From Woeseiaceae bacterium (GTDB taxonomy: Bacteria; Pseudomonadota; Gammaproteobacteria; Steroidobacterales; Woeseiaceae): a stretch of 64,000 nucleotides of DNA. The notes below the pieces were generated by a model that made no database searches, was not told the DNA's origin, and saw only the letters and a list, made by a program, of their open reading frames with translations. Both the position numbers and the translations under genes were made by a program. The stretch's first letter is position 1, and each line of letters begins with the position of its first letter. Positions 38,559 to 48,286 of the stretch are shown here, piece by piece. Location of the stretch: assembly GCA_021773135.1 (NCBI GenBank), contig JAJFKP010000037.1:1-64000 (forward strand). Direction: 5' to 3'.

Positions 38559-39815
38559 ATGGCCGACGCAAGCAGCAGTTCAGTGCCTCACGCGTGTCCT
38601 GTTGGCATGCTGTCCGACAACTTCAAGCTGGGAAATGCGGACCTCGAAGCCCTGTACGCATCTGCCAGGAACAAATACCCGGTTACCTACCTGCCGGATA
38701 TTGATTTCTGGGCCGTCACGCGCTTCGAGGATGTCAAAGCAATTCTCAAGGACACAGAGCGGTTTTCATGTGCAATCGCGATGGACCCGCTGGTGCCTTT
38801 TTCCGATGAAATGGTGCAGTGTTTGCGGGACGGTGGGTTCGCAGGAAAATCGAACCTTGTTGCGAATGCGGACGCGGAAAGTCATGACCGCGTTCGCCGA
38901 CATGCACAGAGCGGGTTCGTGCCGAAACGCATGGCCGAGCTCGAGCCACGAATTCGCACATTGGTTGACGCCACTATCGACGCTTTTATCGACAGGAAAT
39001 CTGTCGACCTGGTTGCGGAGATGCTGTATGAATTGCCCGCCCAGGTCTTGTTCATGTTGCTCGGGATCCCTGAGGCCGAGGTCAGCAATGTCAAGCGCTG
39101 GGCCGACAACAGGCTTTTGTTGATTTTTGGCAAACTTACAAAGGAAAAGCAGCTCGAAGCCGCGCATGAGCTGGTTGATTACTGGCAGTACTGCGTGCGC
39201 CACGTCGAAAGCAAGAAAGCGTCGCCCGGGGCCGACCTGCCCAGCGACATGCTGGCAGCCCGCAACGGCGACGACAGCATCCTGACGATGATGGATATTA
39301 CTTTGACTGTTTTCGGCCTGCTGCTGGCCGGGCATGAAACGACCAGCAACATGTCTGCCAACGCCGTACTCGCGTTACTCGAAAACGAAGGAAGTTGGCA
39401 ACAACTGCAGCAAAACCCGGCGCACATTCCAAATGCCGTGGAGGAGCTAATTCGCTATCGGCCGTCCGTCGTGGCATGGCGCCGCAAGACGCTCGAAGCC
39501 GTTGACATTGCCGGTGTTCCGATTCCGCAGGACTCGCGCCTGCTGCTGTTCCTGGCAGCCGCGAATCGCGACGGGAAAAAATTTGACGATGCGGAAATCC
39601 TGGACCTTACGCGTAAGAACGCGCGCGCACATATCAGCTTCGGTTTCGGTGCACATTTTTGCCTCGGTGCGCCGCTTGCCCGGCTTGAACTGCAGATTAT
39701 TCTCGAACGGCTTACCCGGCGAATACCGGACATGCGCCTGCAGACTCCGCAGGATTTCAGTTTCATCAAGACGGTCCAGTTCAGGGGCCCGACAGCCCTG
39801 CACGTGGAGTGGTGA
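38559..39815 (+). CDS. Cytochrome P450
   Basis: 418 residues, soluble bacterial class. I-helix AGHETT at about 257-262, K-helix EELIRYR, and haem loop FGFGAHFCLGAPLARLE with the thiolate Cys368. ATG 38559 follows GAGGAG. It would hydroxylate a small organic molecule with electrons from a ferredoxin; no ferredoxin or reductase gene is adjacent. It sits between the BatA-like and DUF4175 genes of the MoxR operon, an unexpected place. The closest type by eye is the CYP107/CYP109/CYP1xx soluble group. Confidence 0.95.
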   Translation: MADASSSSVPHACPVGMLSDNFKLGNADLEALYASARNKYPVTYLPDIDFWAVTRFEDVKAILKDTERFSCAIAMDPLVPFSDEMVQCLRDGGFAGKSNLVANADAESHDRVRRHAQSGFVPKRMAELEPRIRTLVDATIDAFIDRKSVDLVAEMLYELPAQVLFMLLGIPEAEVSNVKRWADNRLLLIFGKLTKEKQLEAAHELVDYWQYCVRHVESKKASPGADLPSDMLAARNGDDSILTMMDITLTVFGLLLAGHETTSNMSANAVLALLENEGSWQQLQQNPAHIPNAVEELIRYRPSVVAWRRKTLEAVDIAGVPIPQDSRLLLFLAAANRDGKKFDDAEILDLTRKNARAHISFGFGAHFCLGAPLARLELQIILERLTRRIPDMRLQTPQDFSFIKTVQFRGPTALHVEW

Positions 39816-40078
39816 GGTGTCATGGGAAGCGATATGACCCGGCAGATACATAATCTGTTGATAAGGTGTGAACCACCTTGAGATTCTGCGATCATAGTCA
39901 TAGACCCAGTTGTTGCAAGGAAAATCGGCCGACGCACAGATTCCAGGCGTATTTCATTTTTTGGTCGTCAAGTGTGACGAAATGATGCTTCGTGTGTTGG
40001 ATAAACATCTGATTACATAGGTGAAACTGAACGGCAGCCATCTGCCACTCAAATGACACCGCGCCGAATGGAGCGCGC
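39816..40078. other. Intergenic region between P450 and DUF4175 genes
   Basis: 263 bases, no gene seen. It holds one perfect hairpin (AAGGTG at 39863-39868, loop TGAAC, CACCTT at 39874-39879) with no T-run after it, so a rho-independent terminator is doubtful. The gap is the largest inside this otherwise compact operon and could hold a separate promoter for the DUF4175 gene. Confidence 0.35.
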
Positions 40079-43000
40079 ATGAGTTCGACGAATGAGTTTG
40101 AGCAGTACCTGACTCAATTCAGGCAGCGCCTGAAACGGCTCGTGCTGGCTCGCGGTGGCGCGATCCTCCTGGTTGCAGCTCTGGTCATTACCCTGGCGGC
40201 GGTAGCCATTGCTATCCGGCAGGGCTTTCCCAATGACATTGTTATTGCGTCGCGCCTGTTGTTGCTGGCGGTCGTTGCGGCCATCGCGTGGTGGCTGGTC
40301 ATTCTGCCGCGACGAAAAGTCAGCGCAGATGGCGCTCCCGAAATTGAGGAACGGACGCCGGCATTTGACGGTCGGGTTACGACCTGGAAGGAAATTGATG
40401 GCAGCCGCAATCCGATGTCGGAACTGCTGGCAGAGGACTCGCTGCGCATTGCCCGCGAGCATCCGGTTGAAAAGCAGGTGCGCGGGCAGGAATTTTCTCT
40501 GACGCTCGGCGCGGCGGCCGTAGCGGCCGCTGCATTGCTGTTTTTCGCGATTGCCGGGCCGGGCAACTATGCCTACGGCGTCCGCCACCTGTGGTTCGGC
40601 TGGGCGTTTTCGGATCTCCTGCCGCCGCAAAGTATAGAGGTAACGCCGGGGGACGACGGCATTCGCATGGGCGGCACGGTCAATGTGCGAGCCGCCATGC
40701 AGGGATTCGAGCCCGGGCAGGCCTGGGTGCACGCGCGTTTCGGCGACGGCGATTGGCAAGAGGTCGAGATGTCGGACCTCGATGAAAGTTTCGAATTCAC
40801 GTTTTTCTCGGTGCGCGAGCCGCTGGAATACTACGTGTCGGCAGCGAACGTCCGCAGTCCGAGCTATGAAGTAAAAGTCGTAGACCTTCCAGTGATCGAA
40901 AATCTTGCGGTTACCTACCAGTATCCCGAGTGGACCGGCAAGGACGACGAGACAGACGATCCGGGTGGGGACGTTCGGGCGATCGCCGAGACCCGTATCG
41001 AGGTGCGGATCACCGCTGACCGGCAGATGACAGTCGGCGACCTGGTCGTCGATGACCGGCAGATCGAACTGGAGGTCGACGGCAATTCGGCAACGGCCGT
41101 GTTTGACGTCCACCAGGATGGTCAGTATTACGTGGCAGCAAACGTTGGCGGCGAACAGATACGGTTGACAGATGACTACTTCATCAAGCTGCTCGACGAT
41201 GAATTGCCGACGATTGAGTTTGCGCGCCCGGGTCGTGACTGGAGCGCGAGCAGTATCGAGGAAGTTACGGCGCGCATCACAGCACAGGATGATTACCAGC
41301 TTGAGGGCCTCGAGCTGCGCTACTCGGTCAATGGCGGCGACTGGTTGTCCGTTGAGCTACCGGTTGCGACAGATGTCACTGAAGTCGATCACGTATTTTT
41401 CCTGGAGTCGCTGTCGGCAAATTCGACCGCAGAAGCGCTGGTTCCCGGTGACCTGATTTCCTATTACGCGGTTGCCAGGGATCGTGAGAACTCCGCCCGC
41501 ACCGATATTTTCTTCATTGACGTGCAGCCGTTCGATCGACGTTATTCGCAGTCACAGCAGTCCGGGGGCGGCGGGCAACAGGGTGGCCAGCAGCAGGATG
41601 AAATCTCGCAACGACAGCGAGAGATCATTGTGTCCACATGGAATCTCATCCGCGAAGAGCAGGAAAATCGCAGAAACGATCCGGCCTATGTCTCCGACAA
41701 TGCGGCACTGCTGTCCCGCGTTCAGGCGACGCTGCGTGAACAGGTGGAGACGCTGGCACGTAGAACCGAGGCGCGCCAGCTCACGGCGTCCGCGGATGAA
41801 ATTGCGCTGTTTGTTGAGAATCTCGAGAAAGCCGGTGCGGCAATGGTTCCGGCGTCGGAGAGACTTGGCGAAATAGCGCTTGAGGAGGCGATCCTGCCGG
41901 AGCAGGAAGCGCTGCAGCACCTGCTTGCGGCCGAGGCTGTGTTTACGGATATCAACGTCTCAATGCAGGCCGGCAATCAGGGCGGTGGTGGTGGCGGTCA
42001 GGCAGGGCGTGATCTGACCGAAATGTTCGAACTGGAAATGGATCTTGAGAAAAACCAGTACGAAACCGGCAGCCGGGCGTCGCCGGAAGCACCGCAACAG
42101 GCGCTCGATGAAGCGATTGATGAACTTGAAGAGCTGGCGCGTCGTCAGGAACAGCTGGCCAATAATATGAACCAGTCGCAGACACCGACGCCAGCACAGC
42201 GCTGGCAGCAGGAGATGCTGCGTCGTGATGTCGAGGAATTGCAGGATCGACTCGAACGCATGCAGCAGCAAAGTGCGGCGAATCAATCACAGGAGTCCTC
42301 CCAACAACAGGGTGCGTCCGGGCAATCACAGGATCAGCAGCAAGGGCAGCAGGCGCAGAATGGCTCACCGTCGGCAGGCGGCCAGTCGGGTCAGCAACCC
42401 GGCAGTCCGGAAGTCGAAGAGTTAAGGCGCCGCCTGGAAAGCGCGGTGCGCGCAATGAACGACGCAGATGACGCTATGCGCAACGGCGGCAGTCCTGAAG
42501 AACTGCAGCGCGCAGCGGGTGAGGCGCAGCGGCAACTCGAAGGGGCCAGAGATCAGGCGAGCGAAGAAATGCAGCGCGCCATGCAGGCGTCTTTAGACGA
42601 CCTCGCGGAGCGGGCCAGTGACGCATACGAGACCCAGGCGGCGATGGAGAACCAATTGCAGGACGCAATTCGTGGCATCAATGTTGGCAGCAACAATCTC
42701 AACCGGCTCGACAGCGGCATGACTATCGACGAAGAATATGCGTTGGCCGCGGAGAAACGACGTCTGCAGGGAGAAATCCAGGCGTTGCAGCAGGATGCAA
42801 GAAACACCGCCTCGGAGATCGCCGACAATCAGCCCGGCGCGTCGGAGGAAATTCGCGAAGCGATAGAAAGACTTCGTGAATCAGAGATTGAAACCCGCAT
42901 GTCGGTCGCAGCGGCCTATATCGAGCAGGGTGAAGCCGTGTACGTTGCGGGCAGCGAAAGTGCAGTGACCGAAGCTTTGCGCCAGCTGCGGGAGGATATG

Positions 43001-43576
43001 CAGCGCGCACGATCGATGGCGGAAGCGGGCGGTGAAGGTCGCGGTGAAGGTAGCGGCCAACCGCGCGAGGGCCTGTCCGAAACGCTCGCGGAAACGCAGA
43101 CGCTGCGCCGGGAACTGCAACAACTCGCGCAAGGAGAGCAGGCCGGTCGCGGCAACGGGGCGATAACAAATCGCGGCCGGGACGATCTGCAGCAGTCCAC
43201 CGGAATCGAAGTCGGCGATTTGGACATCAGGAGAGAATTCGACCTGCAGGCGGACAACATTTCGCAGGATGTCATTGCGCTGTTCCGGGAACTACGCTCG
43301 CAGGGCGCCAGCGTCCAGGATATCGACGAACTGCGCCGGCTGGCCGCGGATATTCGGGCTGCGGATTTCAGCGGCAATCCGGCATTGCTCGAGGAAGAGG
43401 CACGTCGTGCACTGGCGGCAGTTGAGCAACTTGAAATGGCACTATCCAGAACCGCACGTGCCGGCAACGGCGCCGTGCGGACGAGCGCGACAGACGAAAT
43501 TCCGAATCAACACAAAGAAATCGTTGCAGATTATTATCGCCGCCTCGGGGAGTCTGACGACGAATCGGATCAGTAG
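40079..43576 (+). CDS. DUF4175 family large membrane protein, Gln-rich coiled coil
   Basis: 1165 residues. Two or three N-terminal helices (about 25-43, 55-76, 138-158), Ig-like domains (about 185-480), then an 680-residue, largely helical tail rich in Gln, Glu, Arg and Ala. Two low-complexity Gly/Gln/Ser stretches lie near 495-512 and 740-785. DUF4175 proteins accompany MoxR/DUF58/BatA genes in many bacteria and are of unknown role; here it is the last gene of the set, and the tail could span or scaffold the periplasm. Confidence 0.88.
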   Translation: MSSTNEFEQYLTQFRQRLKRLVLARGGAILLVAALVITLAAVAIAIRQGFPNDIVIASRLLLLAVVAAIAWWLVILPRRKVSADGAPEIEERTPAFDGRVTTWKEIDGSRNPMSELLAEDSLRIAREHPVEKQVRGQEFSLTLGAAAVAAAALLFFAIAGPGNYAYGVRHLWFGWAFSDLLPPQSIEVTPGDDGIRMGGTVNVRAAMQGFEPGQAWVHARFGDGDWQEVEMSDLDESFEFTFFSVREPLEYYVSAANVRSPSYEVKVVDLPVIENLAVTYQYPEWTGKDDETDDPGGDVRAIAETRIEVRITADRQMTVGDLVVDDRQIELEVDGNSATAVFDVHQDGQYYVAANVGGEQIRLTDDYFIKLLDDELPTIEFARPGRDWSASSIEEVTARITAQDDYQLEGLELRYSVNGGDWLSVELPVATDVTEVDHVFFLESLSANSTAEALVPGDLISYYAVARDRENSARTDIFFIDVQPFDRRYSQSQQSGGGGQQGGQQQDEISQRQREIIVSTWNLIREEQENRRNDPAYVSDNAALLSRVQATLREQVETLARRTEARQLTASADEIALFVENLEKAGAAMVPASERLGEIALEEAILPEQEALQHLLAAEAVFTDINVSMQAGNQGGGGGGQAGRDLTEMFELEMDLEKNQYETGSRASPEAPQQALDEAIDELEELARRQEQLANNMNQSQTPTPAQRWQQEMLRRDVEELQDRLERMQQQSAANQSQESSQQQGASGQSQDQQQGQQAQNGSPSAGGQSGQQPGSPEVEELRRRLESAVRAMNDADDAMRNGGSPEELQRAAGEAQRQLEGARDQASEEMQRAMQASLDDLAERASDAYETQAAMENQLQDAIRGINVGSNNLNRLDSGMTIDEEYALAAEKRRLQGEIQALQQDARNTASEIADNQPGASEEIREAIERLRESEIETRMSVAAAYIEQGEAVYVAGSESAVTEALRQLREDMQRARSMAEAGGEGRGEGSGQPREGLSETLAETQTLRRELQQLAQGEQAGRGNGAITNRGRDDLQQSTGIEVGDLDIRREFDLQADNISQDVIALFRELRSQGASVQDIDELRRLAADIRAADFSGNPALLEEEARRALAAVEQLEMALSRTARAGNGAVRTSATDEIPNQHKEIVADYYRRLGESDDESDQ

Positions 43577-43625
43577 ACCGATATCAAGTTCGTTTCGTAA
43601 TCCTGGAACAGGGCGGGGGATTTGC

Positions 43626-45662
43626 ATGTCAACAATTCGCAGGGCTGCGATCGCAGTCATCGCATCATCGTGTATGTACGCAGTTGCGGTCGATGCCCAG
43701 GAAGCTAACGGTGTTCGCTCGCTAACAACGGACGACCTGCTGGCTTTAAAGACCGTTTCGGACCCTCGGGTCAGTCCTGATCGGGAGTGGATCGCCTACG
43801 TCGCCGAGCGTGTCGATAGCGAAGCTGATGAGTCGTCATCGCAAATTTTCATGGTCTCCCGGGACGGCGACGAAGTTGTGCAACTAACTGCTGATGACTA
43901 TTCGGCGTCGACGCCTCGCTGGAGTCCGGATGGAAAATACCTGGGTTTCCTTGCAGCGAAAGGTGATGTTGAAGGGGCGAAGACCCAGGTATGGACGCTT
44001 GACCTCCGCGGTGGCGAAGCGCAGCCGTACACGTCCATCGATCAGGGGGTCGCTGATTTCGCCTGGTCGCCCAACGGCATGAAGATGTTGCTGATGATTA
44101 ATGACAAGTCAGCAGACGAGCTCGCGGCGGAGGCTGCCGAGGCGGCAGGCGTTGAGGCTGTGCCATTACCCTACGTCATCGATCGCCTGCAATTCAAACA
44201 GGACGGAGTGCCCTACCTCGACCGTAGTCGTACTCACATCTACGTGGTGGAGGGCAGGAATGCCGCGCCGCTGCAATTGACATTCGGTGATTTCGATGAT
44301 GCCCAGGCCGCGTGGAGCCCGGACGGCAGCGCGATTGCGTTTGTCAGCAACCGCACCGCAGAGCCCGACGCGAATGCCAATACCGATATCTGGGTGGTGT
44401 CTGCCGCAGGTGACGCAACCACTCGCGAGGCCCGGCGGATTACGTCCGGTGATGGAGGCGACAGTGCGCCGGCCTGGAGCAATGACGGCCAGCATATTGC
44501 CTATGTCACCGTAACCGAACCTGAACTGATCTGGTATGCCACGAACCATCTCGCGATGGTTTCGGCGGACGGTCGCGATGCGCGCGTATTAACCGCATCG
44601 CTTGACCGAAACGTCAGTGCGCCTGTTTTTGCGCCGGACGATCGATCAATCTTCTTTAACCTGGAAGACAGCGGCGAACGGCATCTGGCCGAATACGCCC
44701 TGGACTCGGGCAGCATCAATCGACCGATCGAGGGGAACCTGAGCGTGCTCGAATTCTCGCAGCACCAGTCAGGTGATATTGCTGTAAGCATGAGCCTGCC
44801 GCATTTGCCGCCAGAGGTTTTTTACCTGACCGACGACACGCTGGATCGATTGACGAACACAAACCAGGCGGTGCTTGCCCAGGTGAAACTGGCAGATGTG
44901 CAGAACATTCATTTCGAGAGTGATGATGGCACAGAGGTGGAGGGCTTTATTTTCACGCCACCCGACTACCGAGCCGGTCGGCGTTACCCGACCATACTCA
45001 GGATTCATGGTGGCCCTGTGTCGCAATACGATTTTTCCTTTAACGCCGATGCGCAACTACTGGCGGCCAATGGCTACGTGGTTATTATCAGCAATCCGCG
45101 CGGTTCCAGTGGTTACGGCCAGGATTTTTCAGCGGCGCTATTCGCTAACTGGGGCGTTCCGGATTTCGCAGACGTCATGGCCGCTGTCGATTATGCCATT
45201 GCCGAGGGCTATTCGGATCCGGACCGACTGGGCGTTGGTGGGTGGTCATACGGCGGTATCCTCACCAACTACGTCATTACCAAAACCGACAGGTTCGAAG
45301 GCGCTATCACCGGTGCCAGCGAGGTTAACTACATCGCCAACTACGGTCACGACCACTATCAGTACTGGTGGGAGAACGAACTTGGTTTGCCGTGGGAAAA
45401 CAAGGCGGCATGGGAAAAGATTTCGCCTTGGGAAAATGTCGACAAGATCGTCACGCCGACGCTGGTGATGGGCGGCAAGGAAGACTGGAATGTGCCTATC
45501 CAAAATTCCGAACAACTTTACCAGGCGTTGAAGCGTCGCGGCGTAGATACCCAGTTGATTGTTTATCCCGATGAGTCCCACGGCATCTCCAGGCCGAGCT
45601 TCAGGAAAGACCGGTGGGAGCGGTATCTTGGCTGGTACAACAAGCACGTAATGGGGCAGTAA
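43626..45662 (+). CDS. S9 family prolyl-oligopeptidase-like peptidase
   Basis: 678 residues from ATG 43626, which has GGGGGA upstream; the frame open from 43269 lies in the previous gene. Signal peptide, WD40-like beta-propeller (repeated SPDG/SPNG motifs) and a C-terminal alpha/beta hydrolase. The triad is seen: Ser541 in GGWSYGG, Asp620 in GKEDWNVP and His652 in ESHGI. It would cleave small peptides in the periplasm (acylaminoacyl or dipeptidyl type). The transcription unit may continue from the DUF4175 gene 49 bases upstream. Confidence 0.92.
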   Translation: MSTIRRAAIAVIASSCMYAVAVDAQEANGVRSLTTDDLLALKTVSDPRVSPDREWIAYVAERVDSEADESSSQIFMVSRDGDEVVQLTADDYSASTPRWSPDGKYLGFLAAKGDVEGAKTQVWTLDLRGGEAQPYTSIDQGVADFAWSPNGMKMLLMINDKSADELAAEAAEAAGVEAVPLPYVIDRLQFKQDGVPYLDRSRTHIYVVEGRNAAPLQLTFGDFDDAQAAWSPDGSAIAFVSNRTAEPDANANTDIWVVSAAGDATTREARRITSGDGGDSAPAWSNDGQHIAYVTVTEPELIWYATNHLAMVSADGRDARVLTASLDRNVSAPVFAPDDRSIFFNLEDSGERHLAEYALDSGSINRPIEGNLSVLEFSQHQSGDIAVSMSLPHLPPEVFYLTDDTLDRLTNTNQAVLAQVKLADVQNIHFESDDGTEVEGFIFTPPDYRAGRRYPTILRIHGGPVSQYDFSFNADAQLLAANGYVVIISNPRGSSGYGQDFSAALFANWGVPDFADVMAAVDYAIAEGYSDPDRLGVGGWSYGGILTNYVITKTDRFEGAITGASEVNYIANYGHDHYQYWWENELGLPWENKAAWEKISPWENVDKIVTPTLVMGGKEDWNVPIQNSEQLYQALKRRGVDTQLIVYPDESHGISRPSFRKDRWERYLGWYNKHVMGQ

Positions 45663-45688
45663 TTGACTGCCAACGAATCAGCGGAACG

Positions 45689-46600
45689 TTAGTGACGGGT
45701 GAACAAGTTACGTACGATATGGCCTGCTATCTCCGGGTTTTCCCGCAATCTGCGCACGGAATACGCGAACCAGCGTTCGCCGAAAGGAACATAAACGCGT
45801 AACGGGTGGCCGTCACCAACAAGACTCGCCCGCATGTTCTCGGCCACACCCAGCAGCATCTGGAATTCATACCGCGAACGGTCGATTTGCAGGCGCTCGA
45901 TCAATCCCTTCGCCTGCTCCACGAGGTGTGGATCGTGGGTGGCGATCCCGACTTTTACAGCACCGCCGACAAACAGCTGTTCGAGCAACACGCCATAGGC
46001 GACTCTAATATCGTCCGCTGCCGTGAAGGCAATTTCCTCCGCCTCGAGATAGATGCCTTTGCACAAACGAATATGCGTTGGACCGGTGTCGAGCAGATGT
46101 TTCACATCATCCGGACTGCGGCGCATGCAGGCTTGAATGACGGTTCCGACGTTTTCGAAATCATTGCGCAGTCGTTGGTAAATGTTGAGTGTGACGTCCG
46201 TTACGGAGGAATCCTCCATGTCGATCCGTACGAAATTACGCTGTTCTTTTGCGCGCCTTGCGAGTTCACGAATCGCCGCGTAGCAATACTCCGCATCCAT
46301 TCGCAGTCCGAAGTCCGACAGCTTGACCGAAACATTGCAGTCCAGTTTTTTGCGATCAATTCCTGCTATCGCTGCAAGGTAGAGATCTCGCGCCTGCTCG
46401 ACTTCTTCCCGGGTTGTACTGTCTTCGCCAAGTACATCAACGGTTGCGCAACAACCCGCGTTATTCAGGGTTCTGACCACATCGAAGGCGCTCGCAAGGT
46501 CCGTGCCGGCGATATACCGCCGCGACAGAGTCCAGACCAGCGACTTCGGCAGGTAGGGAATCGGTGCGATGAGCAATTGGTGTAAAAAGTTAACTGACAT
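45689..46600 (-). CDS. Proline dehydrogenase
   Basis: 303 residues from ATG 46600 (a GTG at 46609 is alternative). A single-domain ProDH, not the large PutA fusion. The barrel motifs NVSVKLSDFGL, HIRLCKGIYLE and the C-terminal YVPFGERWFAYSVRRLREN are standard FAD and proline-site signatures. It oxidises proline to pyrroline-5-carboxylate, feeding electrons to quinone. No P5C dehydrogenase gene is next to it; the aldehyde dehydrogenase at 53634 is of another subfamily. Confidence 0.92.
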   Translation of the reverse strand: MSVNFLHQLLIAPIPYLPKSLVWTLSRRYIAGTDLASAFDVVRTLNNAGCCATVDVLGEDSTTREEVEQARDLYLAAIAGIDRKKLDCNVSVKLSDFGLRMDAEYCYAAIRELARRAKEQRNFVRIDMEDSSVTDVTLNIYQRLRNDFENVGTVIQACMRRSPDDVKHLLDTGPTHIRLCKGIYLEAEEIAFTAADDIRVAYGVLLEQLFVGGAVKVGIATHDPHLVEQAKGLIERLQIDRSRYEFQMLLGVAENMRASLVGDGHPLRVYVPFGERWFAYSVRRLRENPEIAGHIVRNLFTRH

Positions 46601-46666
46601 CGAGTTCACGACGTATTGCCAGGATGCCGTTATTTTGCATCAACTTGCAGCTGCAACGAAGGCAAT

Positions 46667-47680
46667 TCAGGCGAATTGCTCGGTGTCGATCTCCGCCTGC
46701 GTCGTCGCAACATAGCGTTCGCCCACGACATTGTGACGATTAATCAATGCGTCTGCTTTCGCCACCGCCGTTGCATCGAGTTCTAAGTCCGCCGCAGCGA
46801 GGTTTTCTCGCAGGTGCTGCTGATTGGTCGTACCAGGAATTGGCACGATATTGCTATCGACGTGCAATAACCATGCGAGCGCGAGTTGTCCCATGGAGCA
46901 CCCGTTGTCTTTCGCGAGGTCGGCGAAAGCGTCCAGTAGTTCAAGGTTTTGCGCATAATTTTGCGGAAAAAATCGCGGCATATTACGGCGCAGGTCTTTT
47001 TCCTGCAGCGTCCCTACGTCGCGCAGGATTCCGGTTAGAAACCCTCTTGCCAAAGGAGAGAACGCGACGAAAGTCGCGCCAAGCTCACGGCATGCGTCAA
47101 GAATCGCGATTTCCGGTTCGCGCGTCCAGAGTGAATATTCAGATTGCACGGCAGCGACAGGATGAACAGCCTGCGCCTCCTTAAGCGTTTGCGCCGACAC
47201 CTCGGATAGTCCGATTGCGCGTATTTTTCCGTCATCAACCAGGCGAGCGAGCGCGCCGACACAGTCCTCTATTGGCGTCTTCCTGTCCCATCTGTGCAAA
47301 TAAAACAGGTCAATGACGTCGGTTTGCAATCGCTGCAGGCTGTCTTCGCATGATTTCTTCAATTGCGACGGATCGTTCGTCATTACGCGCTTACCGTCGA
47401 CACCATGAAGACCGCATTTGCTGGCCAACAGGTACTCCGATCGGCGCTTCCCAATGGCATTTCCGATGAGCGTTTCATTTGTGCCGAAACCGTACAACGC
47501 TGCCGTATCAATCATCGTATAGCCGAGGTCGAGCGCTTCGTTGAGCAATCGCGTGCTGTGCGCATTTGTCGGCGGCGCCCCGTAGGCATGCGACAGGTTC
47601 ATTGCGCCAAGGCTAATGGCTGACACCTCGACATCCAGGATTCTTCGCGTAGCGACTGATTTACGAGAGATATTCGTCAT
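46667..47680 (-). CDS. Aldo/keto reductase
   Basis: 337 residues. AKR barrel with the catalytic set visible: Asp and Tyr in MIDTAALYG, Lys in LASKCGL and His in LFYLHRWD, plus an NADPH-loop region PIPGTTNQQHL. It reduces aldehydes or ketones with NADPH; the group to which it belongs (AKR11/AKR13-like) has broad substrates. Same strand as the flavin reductase and proline dehydrogenase genes. Confidence 0.9.
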   Translation of the reverse strand: MTNISRKSVATRRILDVEVSAISLGAMNLSHAYGAPPTNAHSTRLLNEALDLGYTMIDTAALYGFGTNETLIGNAIGKRRSEYLLASKCGLHGVDGKRVMTNDPSQLKKSCEDSLQRLQTDVIDLFYLHRWDRKTPIEDCVGALARLVDDGKIRAIGLSEVSAQTLKEAQAVHPVAAVQSEYSLWTREPEIAILDACRELGATFVAFSPLARGFLTGILRDVGTLQEKDLRRNMPRFFPQNYAQNLELLDAFADLAKDNGCSMGQLALAWLLHVDSNIVPIPGTTNQQHLRENLAAADLELDATAVAKADALINRHNVVGERYVATTQAEIDTEQFA

Positions 47681-47740
47681 CGAAAGTGATACTCGGGTAG
47701 AAAAAAACGTCGTGCAACTTTCAGATCGGCCGTATTCCTG

Positions 47741-48220
47741 TTATTCAGGTTTTTCCAGTTTGCGATACTGGCCCGCAAAGAACAGCAGCGGATCACGGTC
47801 AGTCGAGCGGAACTCCACAACTTCGCCGATAATTATGAAGTGATCACCGCAATCGTGAATGGCATTTGTCCGGCACTCGAACTGCGCCAGCGTATCCGGC
47901 AGCAGCGGTGACCCTCGCTCTGACATGACATGCTCGACATTGGCAAAGAGCGTGTGATCCGACCGGGCGAAATGATTCGCAACTGATTGCGAGTCTGCAG
48001 AAAGCACGTTTATCGCGAAATATTCAGCCTGCTTGTAAGCCTCGAGTGAATTGGATACTTTCGCGATATTCCACAGAATAAGTGGCGGATCCAGTGATAC
48101 CGAGCTGAAACTGTTCGCCGTGATTCCGCAGGGACGGCCCGCCGCGTCCAGGCAGGTCACGACCGTCACGCCCGTTGCAAACTTCCCAAGGCAGCGCCGG
48201 AACGCGTTGGAATCACTCAT
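47741..48220 (-). CDS. Flavin reductase (HpaC-like)
   Basis: 159 residues with the flavin reductase domain: LGKFATGVTVVTC near residue 10, GITANSFSSVSLDPPLILW, and the GEVVEF motif. This family supplies reduced FMN or FAD to two-component monooxygenases, and the oxygenase encoded at 48771 is across the divergent promoter, so it is the likely HpaC partner of that HpaB-type enzyme (inference). Confidence 0.9.
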   Translation of the reverse strand: MSDSNAFRRCLGKFATGVTVVTCLDAAGRPCGITANSFSSVSLDPPLILWNIAKVSNSLEAYKQAEYFAINVLSADSQSVANHFARSDHTLFANVEHVMSERGSPLLPDTLAQFECRTNAIHDCGDHFIIIGEVVEFRSTDRDPLLFFAGQYRKLEKPE

Positions 48221-48243
48221 TCGCTTGACAATCCTGGTTTCTT

Positions 48244-48272
48244 ATTAATATATTAATCATTCACATGTTAAC
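48244..48272. promoter_or_regulatory. Operator candidates between flavin reductase and MarR genes
   Basis: The 66-base divergent region holds a perfect AT-rich palindrome ATTAATATATTAAT (48244-48257) and the sequence ACATGTTAAC (48263-48272). ACATGTTAAC recurs at 53161-53171 in the other divergent promoter of this island, within TTAACATGTTAA. MarR-type proteins bind such palindromes; HpaR proteins are encoded nearby. Confidence 0.6.
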
Positions 48273-48286
48273 GAAAGTGATCTGTC

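Noticed and set aside
39863-39879. Hairpin AAGGTG-TGAAC-CACCTT as a terminator after the P450 gene
   Set aside because: Short stem and no T-run, so not a convincing rho-independent terminator.
40049-41113. Long minus-strand open frame (354 codons) over the DUF4175 gene
   Set aside because: It mirrors a strongly supported coding frame, lacks any family signature and has no ribosome site.
45806-46585. Plus-strand 259-codon frame over proline dehydrogenase
   Set aside because: Antisense shadow of a well-conserved enzyme.
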